Below, piece after piece: positions 21,425 through 33,560 of a DNA stretch of 64,000 nt. The stretch is from NCBI RefSeq assembly GCF_000687475.1, contig NC_057318.1:4154001-4218000 (forward strand), read 5' to 3'. This DNA comes from Ustilaginoidea virens (taxonomy: Eukaryota; Ascomycota; Sordariomycetes; Hypocreales; Clavicipitaceae). The notes under the pieces are model-generated. The model searched no databases. It was not told where the DNA came from and saw only the letters and a list, made by a program, of their open reading frames with translations. How positions within the stretch are numbered: the first letter of the stretch is position 1; each line of letters starts with the position of its first letter. The position numbers were made by a program, and so were the translations under genes.

Positions 21425-21930
21425 CCTAAAGCAAACGCCTATTTACCTGCGCTGTTTTTCTTCCCTTCCTTTTGACACATTTGAATCCCTCTAGTATGCA
21501 CATCATCGCCGTCTTTTTTTATAACGAAAATGTCTACGTATATATAAATAGTACGTCTGAAATTAATTTTGAATTAATTTGGAATTAATTTTAATCTATT
21601 TTTTCATTAGAAGGTATATCTTTAGTATAAAAACAAAAAGAAAAAAGAGTGCCGACTATATTTACCTCTATATAAGACTGATTCGGAAGGAAAAATCATC
21701 ATTATAGCTAGTGAAATTTACTATCGAATGGAGCTCAATGATAAGGAATTATACCCAAAGGTAACTTACTCTACTATTTTATTGATTTATCAATTAATTT
21801 TTACCCCTCCTAGAGTACTACATTTGCATTAACTACATCCTTCAAAAAGCATATTAAGACGTTCTATAAAGCTACTACGACCGATTCTGCGACAGATGCC
21901 CTTTCGGGTACTAATAATATCAGCGCCGCC
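21425..21930. other. Host remnant between elements A and H
   Basis: The only non-LTR-element sequence between the two nests. AT-rich. It carries the right target duplication of A at its left end and the presumed target of H (CCGCC, 21926-21930) at its right end. It contains a possible broken gene, listed separately. Confidence 0.7.
21496..21930 (+). pseudogene. Possible 5' part of a host gene cut by element H
   Basis: Not recognised. A plausible gene start: ATG at 21496 codes for MHIIAVFFYNENVY, then a donor GTATAT at 21538 and an acceptor TTTAG ending at 21620. The next open stretch codes for KKKKECRLYLPLYKTDSEGK and on to NDKELYPK at 21760. A second intron of 53 nt with GTAACT and CCTAG (21761-21813) keeps the phase, and the reading continues open as STTFALTTSFKKH until element H begins at 21931. 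All three pieces agree in phase 0. The composition looks protein-like, with mixed charged residues and few TAG codons. The rest of the gene would lie beyond the window, more than 42 kb away. This is a model built by eye; chance is not excluded. Confidence 0.3.
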
Positions 21931-22277
21931 TATTAGAATCGCTGTCGCAAGGTGCCCAATTGGGCATATTGCGACGGATGTGCCGCGCACACCCGTTGCG
22001 CACGATGTGGCCACTTTGGCCACTTTTGCCCCTTTGCCCCTATGCCCCTGAGCCCGGTAGGGCACGCGGGCAGTCCGGCCCGACCGCGCCGATGCACGTG
22101 ACTACGGCACGCATAAAAAGGCCATATCGTGTAATTACTCTTTTGCTTCCTTTATTTCCTCTTAGTTAGTTAGTCATAATTAAAGAAGTAATCATACCTT
22201 TAACCGGTAACCTTACGGTACTTAATACCACGCGCGCGACCCTACGGATAACTAGGTACCCCAAGTTTATATTAATA
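21931..22277 (+). repeat. Element H 5' LTR (347 bp)
   Basis: Family 1 LTR starting TATTAGAATCGCTG (from TGTCGGAATCGCTG by three transitions) and ending TATTAATA (from TATCAACA). The middle stays GC-rich. Confidence 0.9.
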
Positions 22278-22752
22278 CTGATCAGTAGTGATAGACACCA
22301 CTCATAGGATAATATCCCGCAAAGACGGTTTTATTATAGATCAGCAAGATCTACTCGAAGAGACGATTTCTATTGCAAATCATGCTAATTAGGAAGGCAG
22401 ATAACCCATTCCATTAAATAGTTATACTGCTAACTAATTAGAAGAACGATATAGACCTCTTTTACCTTTATCTATCATGAAGGAAGAAAACATACTAACT
22501 ATTACGATCTTTAAAAATACCCTTAGTATATATAGGAGGCGGCTGACCTATTCTATTAAATGGTCTGCTACTAACTATAGGAGGCAAATAACCTATTCCA
22601 TTAAACAGTTACCTTACTAACTAACCCCTTTTTTTTTTTCTTTTATCCTACCCCTATGGATAAAAGCCCTTATCGAATCTTACACTCCTTATAAGAGTGA
22701 ATATTGCACTCCTTGCAATATATCCCCCCTCTTAAACCCTCCTCTTAATACT
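22278..22752 (+). other. Element H leader
   Basis: Untranslated leader matching the leader of C. Starts with a GTAGTGATAGACACCAC inverted repeat and contains altered copies of the CCGTTGAACGG hairpin motif near 22410, 22550 and 22595. No gene. Confidence 0.65.
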
Positions 22753-23210
22753 ATAGCACGATCACGATTATTAATATTACAACCGATACTGCCTAAAAGG
22801 TTATAGCGATTTGCCCCCTTACTCAATAATAATTAGGCTACTGCAATAGAGCCAATTACCCCTAATGCCACCACTATGGCATTATATAACCGCCTGGCCT
22901 TCTTGATTTATACCTATGAGAAGGATTGTATTATTAATAACAACCTATAGGAACTATTCTACAAAGACTATAGTGAATAGGATAAACAACTATTCAACCG
23001 CATTAATCCTCTATTCCTACGCGAATTCCGTATATACCTATAGGATTACGGCGTATATATCGGAGCATCAGGCTCTATCATAATACCTACCTTAATGGAA
23101 TGCCTTTAATAATAATAGAACCCTAAATAGCCTTAAGAAGAGATCGACCGTTAGCTAGGCTGTAAGATATTCCAATCACGACTTAACCCTTATAGGGAAG
23201 CATTAGTACC
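22753..23210 (+). pseudogene. Element H gag, first part
   Basis: Begins at ATA (22753-22755) in the place of the Gag ATG seen in F at 44249. Translates as family 1 Gag N-terminus, with ALYNRLAFLIYTYEKD-like and GVYIGASGSI segments interrupted by TAG and TAA. Broken at 23210 by element E (target GTACC, 23206-23210) and continues at 53993. Confidence 0.8.
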
Positions 23211-23973
23211 TATTGCAATTCTAAAGGTCACTATAAAAGCAGAGCCTTACTAGCTAGCTAGATGGCATAAGACTGTCTGCGACCTGTGAACTAATCTTAG
23301 TATAAATACTAGATTTTTCACCAAGTCCTAAGACTATACAAGTGCTATAAAACAGGGCAAGTGTAAAGGCAAGGCAAATATAAGATAATTAGAAACGTAG
23401 GGAAGGTGGGAGTTAAAAGGCATATAGTGCATTAATAGACTCGGTTGTGCTGCCCTTCTACTATTTAGAAAGAAGGGGGAAAGCTATCCTATATATATAC
23501 GAAGGAGGGGTAGGCCTAGGCATCTAGGGAAGCTAGTAAGAGGGCTCCCCGTAATGCTCGCTATAATACGTCAGCAACCCCGCTATATCCGACCTTTCTA
23601 ACCACCCTAACCACCGCACTAGTAATTAGTCACCGCATTAGTAACTAGCCACTACGCTAGTGACTAACCACCACACTAGTGGACTAGCCACTACGCTAGT
23701 AGGCCACCACGCTAATTTAGCAATGCCATACCACGCTAGTAGGCCGCCACCACGCTAGTAGGCAACTACGCTAATTTAGCAATGCCACACCTTTTCAATA
23801 AGGCCTACCTTACTTAATATATAGTAAATAATCCACTGAAAATCCTTAAGGTAAAAGGCAAAGGCCTAAGGTAATACTACCATAAGTCCAAAAGGCGGTA
23901 TAAGGGCCAGAAGGTTAGTAGGCCAATAGGGCATAAGGCCAGCAGCCTAATAGGCTACTATAGGATTTTAACA
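23211..23973 (-). repeat. Element E 3' LTR (763 bp)
   Basis: Plus-strand ends TATTGCAATTC and GGATTTTAACA. Long sub-type, with an additional copy of the segment containing CACGCTAGTAGG and GCTAATTTAGCAATGCCACACC compared with element B. Confidence 0.92.
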
Positions 23974-24094
23974 CCCCTTTTGATTAGCTATTGTAGTAGC
24001 AAGCTAATCGTGTAAAGGATAGGGAAAGAAAATGCAGTAAAAAGTGCTAAGGAAAAACATAGGAAAAACCTTAGTAAAAATATGTTAGTATAAG

Positions 24095-26301
24095 TTAGCA
24101 GGCCCTAAGACCTAGTAACTCGCGGAACCTAGTAAATTTAGGGCCCGGCAGTGGCTTTATAAGACCGTCAGCAGGCATACTATTAGTAGGTAAGTAGGTA
24201 ATTTTAACCAAGCCTAGCTAGGCTTGCTCCCTAATATACCGGAATTTTAATAGCATATGCTTAGTGCGAGCATACTGATTAGGGTCGTTAGAATTCGAAA
24301 TAGAGCCCTAGTTATCGTAGTATAGCGGTATAGGGCGTAAAATATCAATTTCTAGCTCCTTATAAAGGTTAGAAAGCCACTATACCTTGCGGATAGTCTT
24401 AAGTAATACATTAGATTTAGCTTCTAAAGTAGATAGCACTACTAAAGAGGCTCGCTTAGAACGCTAGCTAATAGGACCACTATTAATAGTAGTTAGGAAG
24501 CCTCTAGTAGATTTAGAGGTTTCTTTACAGCCAGCAAAGTCGCTATTAGAATAAGCGGCTATAATAGGCTGTTGGTTGCTTTTAGTAGCACTAAAGCAAA
24601 TAGCTAGGTTCTCAGTGCCTTTAAGGTAGCTAAAGCTGCCTTTCGCAGCATTTAGATGTATATTAGTTGCCTTAGATATAAACCGGGAGAGGTATTAGGT
24701 AGGAAATGCTAGGTCGGGCCTAGTCATCATTATAAGCTATATTATAGTGCCAGTAAGGCTCTAATAAAGGCTCTAATCAGTAGGGCTAAAGTCTTTTCCA
24801 CTAGATTCATTTAGAATCCCTAGTTGAAGTAGAATAAGCTAAGGTTTAGTATCCTATAAACCGAATTTAGCTAAGACCTCTGCTATAAATTGGGCTTAGT
24901 GTAGCCATAATAAACCTTCCTTCCTATTTCGTATAATTTATACGCCTAGGAAAAAGGAAGCCAGACCGTAGTCTTCTATAGTATAGACCTTATGAAATTT
25001 TCTTTTTAGCTAGTTAATATAAGTTATATTTAGACCAACTAATAGGCAATCGTCAACATAAGTGACGATAAAGGTGCTAGTTTGCTTATTATAAAAGACG
25101 GCAGCATCAGAAGCTAAAGGTAAAAAACCTTTACTAGAAATCAGGTCTTTTAGCTGGTATTGCTATTCGCAGGGTGTTTATTTTAGCCCGTATAGGGCCT
25201 TCTTTAGCAAGATAGCTTGCTTAATAGAAGGGTCGAATCTAGCTTCTTTAAGCAAAGTTAGTAGCTATTAGCGCTATATATTAGACTAAAGCTTGCTATT
25301 AGTTAGTAATAAGCTCTCTATAAATTCAAGGAATCCATTAGGGATATCTATATAAATGGTCTCAGAAAGTTCGCTATTTAGGAAGGCGCCTATAAAGTCG
25401 ATTTGCTCTATCTCCCAGTTATTACTAGCAGCTAAAGCTAGTATAATCCCCTAGGTGGGTAGGATAGAGGTAGAAGTATAGGTATACTGAAAGTCCTTTC
25501 CTTCGACTTGCATAAAGCCCTTAATAACTAATCTAGCCTTATATTTTATAGGCTGATTATTAGTATCCTTTTTAACCCGAAAAACAGGCCTATTACGTAT
25601 AATTTTCCTATCAATAGGAATGCTAGACTTAGGAATAAACTGGAAAACTTTAGTATCTAAAAGCTGCTCGAATTCCTTAAATAGTGCCTTTATCCAAAGG
25701 TCTTTTTCTTTTTCAGGGCATTATAGCATATCCTTCCAGCTATTAGGCGTACCATTAGGGGCCTTTTTAGCTAGCTTACGCTTAGCTGCATAGCAGGAAT
25801 CCTATATCAGGTGGTATAAATCCTAATTAGGGAATAAGTCGGTAGGGCTAGTAGGGTCGGTAGGGCTAGTAGGTATAGTAGGGCCAGCAGGGCCAGCAGG
25901 GCCAGTAAGGTCGGTAGGAGTAAGGCTAATAAGGATATCTATAAGGTCATCCTTTGCAGTAGCCGGGGACTGTAATATAGAACGGTTATCCAAGGTAGCA
26001 TTAGTATTAATAACGCTAGTATTAGTAGGGTCCGGCATACTTTCCAGGTCATCCGGTATAATATTAGTATTAGTAATATTAGTAAGGTTAGTAGGGTCCG
26101 GTATGCTTTCTAGGTCATCCAGTAAAATAGCAGGTTCTCTGCTAGATACCCCCTCTAAACCTGTATTTTGCCCTCTATAAAAGTCTCCTTCTAGGCCACT
26201 AGAAATAGGGCCTATACCTTCATTTTGGTGAATAAAGGTAATAAAAGTTGTTTTAGTAACAACCTTCTTCTTTAGAAGGTAGACTAGGTAAGTATTATTA
26301 C
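24095..26301 (-). pseudogene. Element E RNase H, RT and linker, decayed
   Basis: Minus-strand pol part after the D insertion. It starts with TYLVYLLKKKVVTKTTFITF (26300 downwards) and the Ser/Pro/Asp linker with DDLESMPDPT repeats and a TGPAGPAGPT-type tract. RT follows with IRNRPVFRVKKD, KARLVIKGFMQVEGKDF, IDFIGAFLNSEL, KALYGLK and YVDDCLL (near 25055). RNase H then runs to the stop at 24095. TAG codons replace expected Trp and Gln codons at many sites. The segment 25380-25700, present here, is the RT part missing from element B. Confidence 0.85.
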
Positions 26302-26545
26302 TGTTACGGGCTCGGGCTACGCCCGCGCCACAATATGGCTAGGACTCGGGCTACGCCCGCGTCTAGCCTAAGAAGGGCAATAGACGGAGTCACAGGACTA
26401 TACTAGGACTCCGATACATATCATAATCGGGATATAAATAGACTAGATAGAAGGTTCCTACTTAGATCCTTTTCTTTCCTCTTTAGTCTATTTAATACAT
26501 ATTATTAACGCCTATTTACAGTCGCCCTAAGGCCAGTCCTTCACA
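26302..26545 (+). repeat. Element D 5' LTR (244 bp)
   Basis: Starts TGTTACGGGCTCGGGC and ends AGTCCTTCACA. Two copies of the inverted repeat CGGGCTACGCCCG (26312 and 26345 region) lie in its left half. The partner at 41603 has the same length. Confidence 0.93.
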
Positions 26546-27830
26546 TTTAAATAGACTCTCTCAGCCTTACTATTATAACTCCATATTATAGAACCAATAA
26601 TACAAGCGTTATACGATATTAAAATAAGCGCGCCCAATAAGATAGGGGCAGACGGCATAAGACAGTAGCGCCCCCGACATAATACACACACCCAAATACA
26701 GCAACTTTCCAAAGGCATATAATAGATTCAATCGCAGATAAACTCTTTATAGGCTTATCTCGCAAAGTAGGCGAGCAAACCCTAACCGGAATACCAACCG
26801 ATCCCAATAATATAATAGGGCAGACCCATCCCCCCTACCACTCTCGATACGGCTTATACCTAACCTAAGTATAAGCCGATCCCAATAAGGGACCCCTTTA
26901 ACAGCAAAAAGATAATATTTACCGCCTAGCGAACCTTTATGCAATATAAACTCGAGGTCGATAAGGACTTTATTAGGGACGAAAAGACGCAGTAAATATT
27001 TATCTTCTAAAACCTATTTTCTATAATCTAATTATAAATCGCAGCCTTTTTTAAGAATAGTAAGGCCTATAATTATAATATAACGAAGTTCTTTAAATAC
27101 CTCTAATATCTCTTTAAAGACCTATATCGATAGGACTATACGATTATTAAACTTAAGCACTTTTTACGCTAAAGCCCTAAAGAACCTTTTGCTACTTTCT
27201 TCATCCGATTTAAGGAAAAACTAGCGCTTATAGGAGGAATTAGCTAGCCTAAGGAAGTAAAACTCGAATACCTTTATTTTATATTAAATACTAGGATAGC
27301 TAATAAAATCATTAGACTTAAGGTCTCCCGTAATAACTACTATATAGCAGTCGACCGCTATTGTTAAATTGCTATTAACCTTAAGACTAGCCTAACTATT
27401 AGGCGCTACTTTAGTCCTCCTCGCAATCGATAAAATAATAACTAAAACGCAAAGGGTAATACGCAGATAATAGGTATTAACTAGCTTACTTTAAAGAGTA
27501 AGTAATATATAGCTAAATAGATCTCATAAAAGATCTTTAATAAGCGATAAGAGAAAGACCTTTATCTTTATTATAGTGCTTCTACCCACTATATATAGAA
27601 ATGCCATTTATAAAGGGCCCGTAAACCGGGAACAGTTAAGGTAGCTATAGTAGACTCCTAGGCCGCTAAGGATAATAGTAGCGATAACTCTTAGGGAAAA
27701 GATTAGCCTTTAAGCCTAATCTCACGAGAAGGCTTAAAATATATACCTAAAACCCTAATCGATTATAAAAAAAACCCTATATAAAAGAGATAAAAGAGAT
27801 TACAGAATATATAAATAAACACCCCTTTTT
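26546..27830 (+). pseudogene. Element D gag, decayed
   Basis: Gypsy Gag remnant. The capsid-type segment runs from about 26950 to 27500, and a zinc-knuckle remnant lies near 27565-27605 in which the Cys-x2-Cys-x4-His-x4-Cys pattern is broken: the second Cys reads Tyr (LYYSASTHYI-stop-KCH). The stretch 26546-26940 contains the leader and no clear gene; minus-strand frames there look random. No start codon can be chosen. Confidence 0.7.
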
Positions 27831-29760
27831 AATACTAATATTATATAAATCTCATACTTTTATTAATACCTTAATCGACTCAGGTTGTGATTACTATAGT
27901 GCTATAAGCGAAAAAATAATGCAATAGTTAGGTCTCTAACCTATCCGCTTGCTACAATATAAGAAAATCGGAATAGCAATAGAGATTTAAAGCTATTTAA
28001 AGGAACGTAAGGAAGCAACTTCCTCTATTATATATATCATTCGCATAGATATTAATATTAATAGCTAGCCTTCTATAGTTATACTTTATATAATCCTAGG
28101 CTTTACCTATAATATTATCTTAGGTCTCCCTTAGATAGAACACTATAATATTATATTACAAGCGAAACAATATTAGATATAAATCGAAGCAGTAGGCAAT
28201 CTTATCATCTAGGAATTAGCAGTACAATAGTCTAGCCCTACCGCAATTAATATTCTTAGTTTAGTCTTCTATAGTATACTTTAGTAGGCAAAACGTTCTA
28301 AAGACTAATCGACCTCTTTTATTACTATAAGCCTATAAGAGATAACGTATATTCTCCGCATTACGCTTCCGCTATATTAGGACCCTATACTATCTCTATA
28401 AAAGCCGTAAAGACTACCCCCAGAATTATAGGAATTTAGCGACCTATTTAATAAAAAAAAGGCCTCTAGCCTTCCTCTATACTGGGGTATATTAGACTAT
28501 TATATTTGGCTTAAAAAGGCCCTAGATAAAAGCATACTAGACCTACCTTAGGGCCTATTATATAATATGCTATAGGACTAGCTTCTTAAGGTTTAGAGAT
28601 AGATAACTAACCTTATAGATAAGGGATAGATTTAGGCGAGTTCCTTATTAGTAGTAGCTTTAGTCCTCCTAGTAAGAAAAGGAAATAAAGGGTAGCATTT
28701 TTATATAAATTACTAAGCCCTAAATAAGGTTATAGCCTAAGACTAATACCCCCTCCTACTCATTAAGGAGACCTTATAATTTTTATCCCAAGCGAAGTAG
28801 TTTACTAAAGTTAATATACACGCGATATTCTATAAAATCCATATTGCAGAAGGCGATAAATACCTTACTATATTCCGTATGCGATTTGGCCTCTTTAAGT
28901 AGCTTATTATACCTTTTAGCCTTACTAAAGCCCTTATAATATTCCAACGATATATTAATAAGGCCTTAGGAAATATACTTAGGGATTTTATAACTGTATA
29001 CCTTAATAATATCCTTATTTATACCTTAGGATTAAGGGAGGACTATATAAAACGCATTAAGGATATACTCCAACGACTTTAAAACGCTAATCTTAACCTA
29101 GACTTAAAGAAGTATAATTTTGCTATAATAGAGGTCCAGTATCTAGGTTATATTATAATGGTAGGAAAAAAGATCCGCCTAAACCCTAAAAAGATTAAGG
29201 CTATCTAGAACTAGGAAGCCCTTATAAAACTAAAGGGGGTCTAAAGCTTCCTTAGCTTCGCAAATTTTTACCGCGATTTTATCCCTAACTTCTCCTAACT
29301 CGCTAAACCTTTAGTTAAGTTAATAAAGAAGGGGGTTCCCTTCTAATAATTAGATAAGGAAGAGGAGGCATTTTAGGCGCTTAAGTATTACTTTATCTTA
29401 TACCCGGTTCTCGCTTAATAGGACCCCGATAAAGAGCTTCTTACTATTATCTCTTATCTTAAGGCGTAGTTAGCTAAACTCCGATTAGTAGCCTCCCTAT
29501 TCATTATTCTTATAGACTATAAGAATCTAAAGTACTTTACTCGACCCTATAAGATATTAGAACGGTAGGCTAAATAGGCCGAAATACTAATACTCTTTAA
29601 TTTCTATCTCTAGTATAGGCTAAAGTTATAGGCTTAATACCCTAATACGCTATCTCGATAGGAATAAGAAGCCAGCAGTATAATACTAAAGATTAGCCAG
29701 ATCTTAAAACTACTATCGATCTTAATACTCTACCTAAACTCGACTATTAAACCGGTTCCT
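27831..29760 (+). pseudogene. Element D protease, RT and RNase H, decayed
   Basis: Protease active site reads LIDSGCDYYSAI (27871-27905). RT is clear from 28820 to 29330: GLF-stop-LIIPFSLTKALIIFQRYIN, VYLNNILIYT (the catalytic YLDD has both Asp changed to Asn), LGYII and the SFLSFANFYRDFIPNFS connection segment before RNase H. Many TAG codons, most at expected Gln or Trp. The Asp to Asn changes are GAT to AAT, consistent with RIP. Confidence 0.85.
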
Positions 29761-30196
29761 ATAATTATACCTTCGGGATTTAGCTTACCTAATAGCTTAC
29801 GCATTTTCGCCGACTCCCACCTCTAGGCACTCTAGGATCATACTATAGCCAAAAATAAAACGTATAGGGCATACTAAATAGTAGTAGCAAAAGGCAAGAG
29901 ATGCTTTCCGACCGAGGCTTTAACAAAAGAATAGATTGCAAATTACACCCTAAATACCTATAGTACACTTCTCTACCAGGGGCAGATATAACTCCCTTCT
30001 TTTAAACCCCTAACCACTATAGTTATATAGCAATACTATAAATCACCCACTATAGGCTATCCAGGGAAGAATACTATATTCTAATTATTATATTAAGACT
30101 ACTACTTCGATAATATATCTTTAATAGTAGCAAGATATATCTAGAATTGCTAATACCGTAGGGCATATAAGAGCCGATAATTGCGCTAAAGCCTAC
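29761..30196 (+). pseudogene. Element D integrase, zinc-binding part
   Basis: HHCC segment recognisable as SPTIGYPGKN (the His of GHPG now Tyr), VARYI-stop-NC and RRAYKSR. Interrupted at 30196 by element C, with target CCTAC. Continues at 37507. Confidence 0.75.
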
Positions 30197-30526
30197 TGTC
30201 GGAATCGCTGTCGCAAGGTGCCCAATTGGGCACATTGCGACGAATGTGCCGCGCACACCCGTTACGCATAATATGGCCACTTTTGCCCCTATGCCCCTGT
30301 GCCCGGTAGGGCACGCGAGCAGTCCGGCCCGACCGCGCCGATGCACGTGACTACGGCACGCACAAAAAGGCCACATCGTGTAATTACTCTTTTGCTTCCT
30401 TTCTTTCCTCTTAGTTAGTCAGTCATAATCAAAGAAGTAATCATACCTTTGACCGGTGACCTCACGGTACTTGATACCACGCGCGCGACCCTACGTATAA
30501 CTAGGTACCCCGAGTTTATATCAACA
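30197..30526 (+). repeat. Element C 5' LTR (330 bp)
   Basis: TGTCGGAATCGC to TATATCAACA. Differs from the 3' copy at roughly ten sites, mostly transitions. Contains CACGTG and a CGCGCGCG patch. Confidence 0.95.
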
Positions 30527-31058
30527 CTAATCAGTGGTGATAGACACCACTCATAGGATAATATCCCGCAAAGACAGTTTCATTACAGATCAGCAAGATT
30601 ACTCTCGAAGAGACGATTTCTATTATAAATCGTGCTAATTAGGAAGGCAGATAACCCATTCCGTTGAACGGTTATACTGCCGACTAATTAGAAGAACGAT
30701 ATAGACCTCTTCTACCTCCGTCTATCACAAAGGAAGAAAACATACTGACTATTACGATCTTTAAAGATACCCTCAGTATATATAGGAGGCGGCTGACCTA
30801 TTCCGTTAAATAGTCACCTGCTTACTATAGGAGGCAAATAACCTATTCCGTTGAACGGTTATCTTGCTAACTAACCCCTTCTTTTCTCTCTTTTACCCCT
30901 ACTGGTAAAAGCCCTCTTACATTCCTTATAACAACCTTATGAGGCACGAATCTTATACTCCTTATAAGAGGATCGAATCTTACACTCCTTGCAAGAGTGA
31001 ATATTGCACTCCTTGCAACACACCCCCCCCCCCCCTTTTAAACCCTCCTCTTAATACC
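30527..31058 (+). other. Element C leader with hairpins
   Basis: Begins CTAATCAGTGGTGATAGACACCAC, in which GTGGTG and CACCAC pair. The near-palindrome CCGTTGAACGG occurs exactly at 30661-30671 and 30848-30858, and a decayed copy at 30802. Also holds a long C-run (31023-31035) shortly before gag. No primer site complementary to a tRNA could be assigned. Confidence 0.65.
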
Positions 31059-33560
31059 ATAGCACGATCACGATCATCAACATCACAACCGGCACTACCC
31101 AAAAGGCTACAGCGATTTGCCCCCTTACTTAATGACAATTGGGCCACTGCGATAGAGCTAATTACCCCTAATGCTACTATTGTGGCATTATACAACCGCC
31201 TGGCCTTCTTGATCTATACCTATAAGAAGGATTGTATTATTAACGACGACCTATAGGAACTATTCCACGAAGACTGTAGTGAATAGGATAAATAACTATT
31301 CAACCGCGTTAATCCTCCATTCCTATGCGAATTCCGCATATACCTACGGGATCACGGCGTATATATCGGAGCATCAGGCTCTATTATAATACCTACCTTA
31401 ATGGAATGCCTTTAACAATAATAGAACCCCGAATAGCCTTAAGAAGAGATCGACCGTCAGCTAGGCTGTAAGATATTCCGGTTACAACTCAACCCTTATA
31501 GGGAAGCATTAGTACCTATCGGCAATTTCGACCAAGAAGTTATAGGCTTACGCATAGGCTCACGGAATTTATTATAAGTACCTACCACAGTAAGGCCCTC
31601 AAGAAGATCCTTACGAGCTTTAATAATAAGGGACTTCATAATACTAATAGTGGCCCGATCATAGTCACAATAACCTATTATTCCCCCCTCTACATCGAAA
31701 AAGCCTTTTGCCCCTACCCCTACCGAAGAAGAAAGGGGCCGGTCCTAATAACCTAAAGGGAAGACGCCTATTTATAATAGGCCACTATTCGAAACAGGGG
31801 AAAGCTCCCGGCATCATTAACAATAATATACAATAGCCGATAAAGACTATAGCCCGACTGATTAAATATTATACCCTAGAGGTTATACCCCTAGCCAGGC
31901 TAGCCGAGGCGGCTATTCTAATGCCCCTCGAGGTTATAGTATACCTAATAGAGCTCAGGTTATAGGCCCTAATAATATGCTTCATTTAATAGAGGACCCT
32001 AATGATAATACCCTCCAAGCCAATGCCACTAATGCCGCCCCTAATACTAGATATCACGAATCGCGGTATCGCGGCCTGCAGGCCTAAATGCCTTATCCGA
32101 TAATGCCAAAAATAGGCATAGCACCTGGCCCTTCCTACTAATATCGGCCTATTTAGGCCGATGAACGGACCGTTTTAATAGGAGGACTAGTAAACCTAGA
32201 CCGATCTAGGTTATAGGATAACCCCATAAGAAACCCCGCCAGCCTACCGCGAGGCAACCGATAAGCCGTTCCGGAATACCCTCTAGAATACCCCTAAGAT
32301 CATACCTAAAAAGCCTATATAGAGGCCGGGTTTGACTAAGAAGATTATTCCCGAAATGGGTTTGATAATATATCAAAGAAGATATCTAACCTCTTATGCA
32401 GCTATCGTATAGAGGATAGATATAGCGGCAAAATGGATGACTTTATTATACTAAAAGTTATATCCTTTAAGAGCAAATGCCGCCTACTAGGATTACCCGA
32501 TAATATATTCGCTAGAGCATTTCAAATTATACTAATCAGCGATGTTGAGACTTACTACTTTAATAATATTGAATGCATTCGTAATACCCTTACTTTTGAC
32601 GATATGGTCCGCAAAGTTAAGAGCTATTTCGAAAATAAGAGCATGGAGTAATTCTATTTGTACTGTTGGAATAGAATAATGCTCTAATTAACTATCGCGA
32701 AACATCCCGATAAGTTAAAGCTAGAATGCCTTAATATCCTATTGGAAGAACTTTAATACCTATATTGTGGTCTTTTTCCCCTTTTTATAGCTGATATAGA
32801 GCTTTATCGGTAAGTGCTTAACGCTATAAGGGATACCCCTGAGTGTAGCCAGGCCTTATATCGTTATGCCCCTACATTCGAAGGCCTTACTGCTGACCTA
32901 CGGTGATCCCTTTCTATCTACGAGACTACCTATATGACTCAATAGTATTATTTCCTTCAATAATAGCCTTAGCAATATTAGGATGTTGAAGATATTGATA
33001 TCGCTGATAATATAGCGTTATTTATAGATTGTAGATACGGTCAATCCCACAACCGGTATTAACGCCCCTAACGATACGGACCCCCTTAATGGCAATAATA
33101 GAATTGCGCCTTTCTAGCTAGGCCTCGTTAAAGAAAATGCTTCGTTTGCAATAAATTAGGATATTAGTTATCTAACTACTCTGCTAAAGAGCAATAAGAA
33201 TTAAAGGACCGATGGATGAAGAACCGATCCTACTATACTGCCCCTAATAATAAGAAATTCCGTATTTTCTTATAGGAATACGAAGAGCCCGGCCCCTAAG
33301 GCCTTAAAAAAGAAGCAGAGGCCGACTTTAATGATGTTATTAGTAATATCGAGGCAATAATGGCAGGGGATGCATAATAGGATGCAGAGAATGCTGCCAT
33401 ACTATAGATTACAGCCACTCAGTATTTCCAAGCCTTTACGCAAGTAGAACCGTCATTATCTATTGAGATATTATAGGCCCTGTAAGATGAATCATGCCGA
33501 TACGCCTTCCTATAGATTAACCCCTTCTGAATGCCCTTACTACTAGACTATAATTCTGCC
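31059..33560 (+). pseudogene. Element C gag, decayed
   Basis: Begins at ATA (31059-31061), with F having ATG in the same place. N-terminal segment QRFAPLLNDNWATAIELI and LYNRLAFLIYTYKKD. Central FKSKCRLLGLPDNIFARAFQ (32460 region, open 32433-32651). A zinc-knuckle-like CFVCNKLG segment lies near 33140. Stops at many sites. Confidence 0.82.

Noticed and set aside
26546..26944. Minus-strand frames of about 60 codons at the start of D
   Set aside because: They oppose the direction of D and have no recognisable content.
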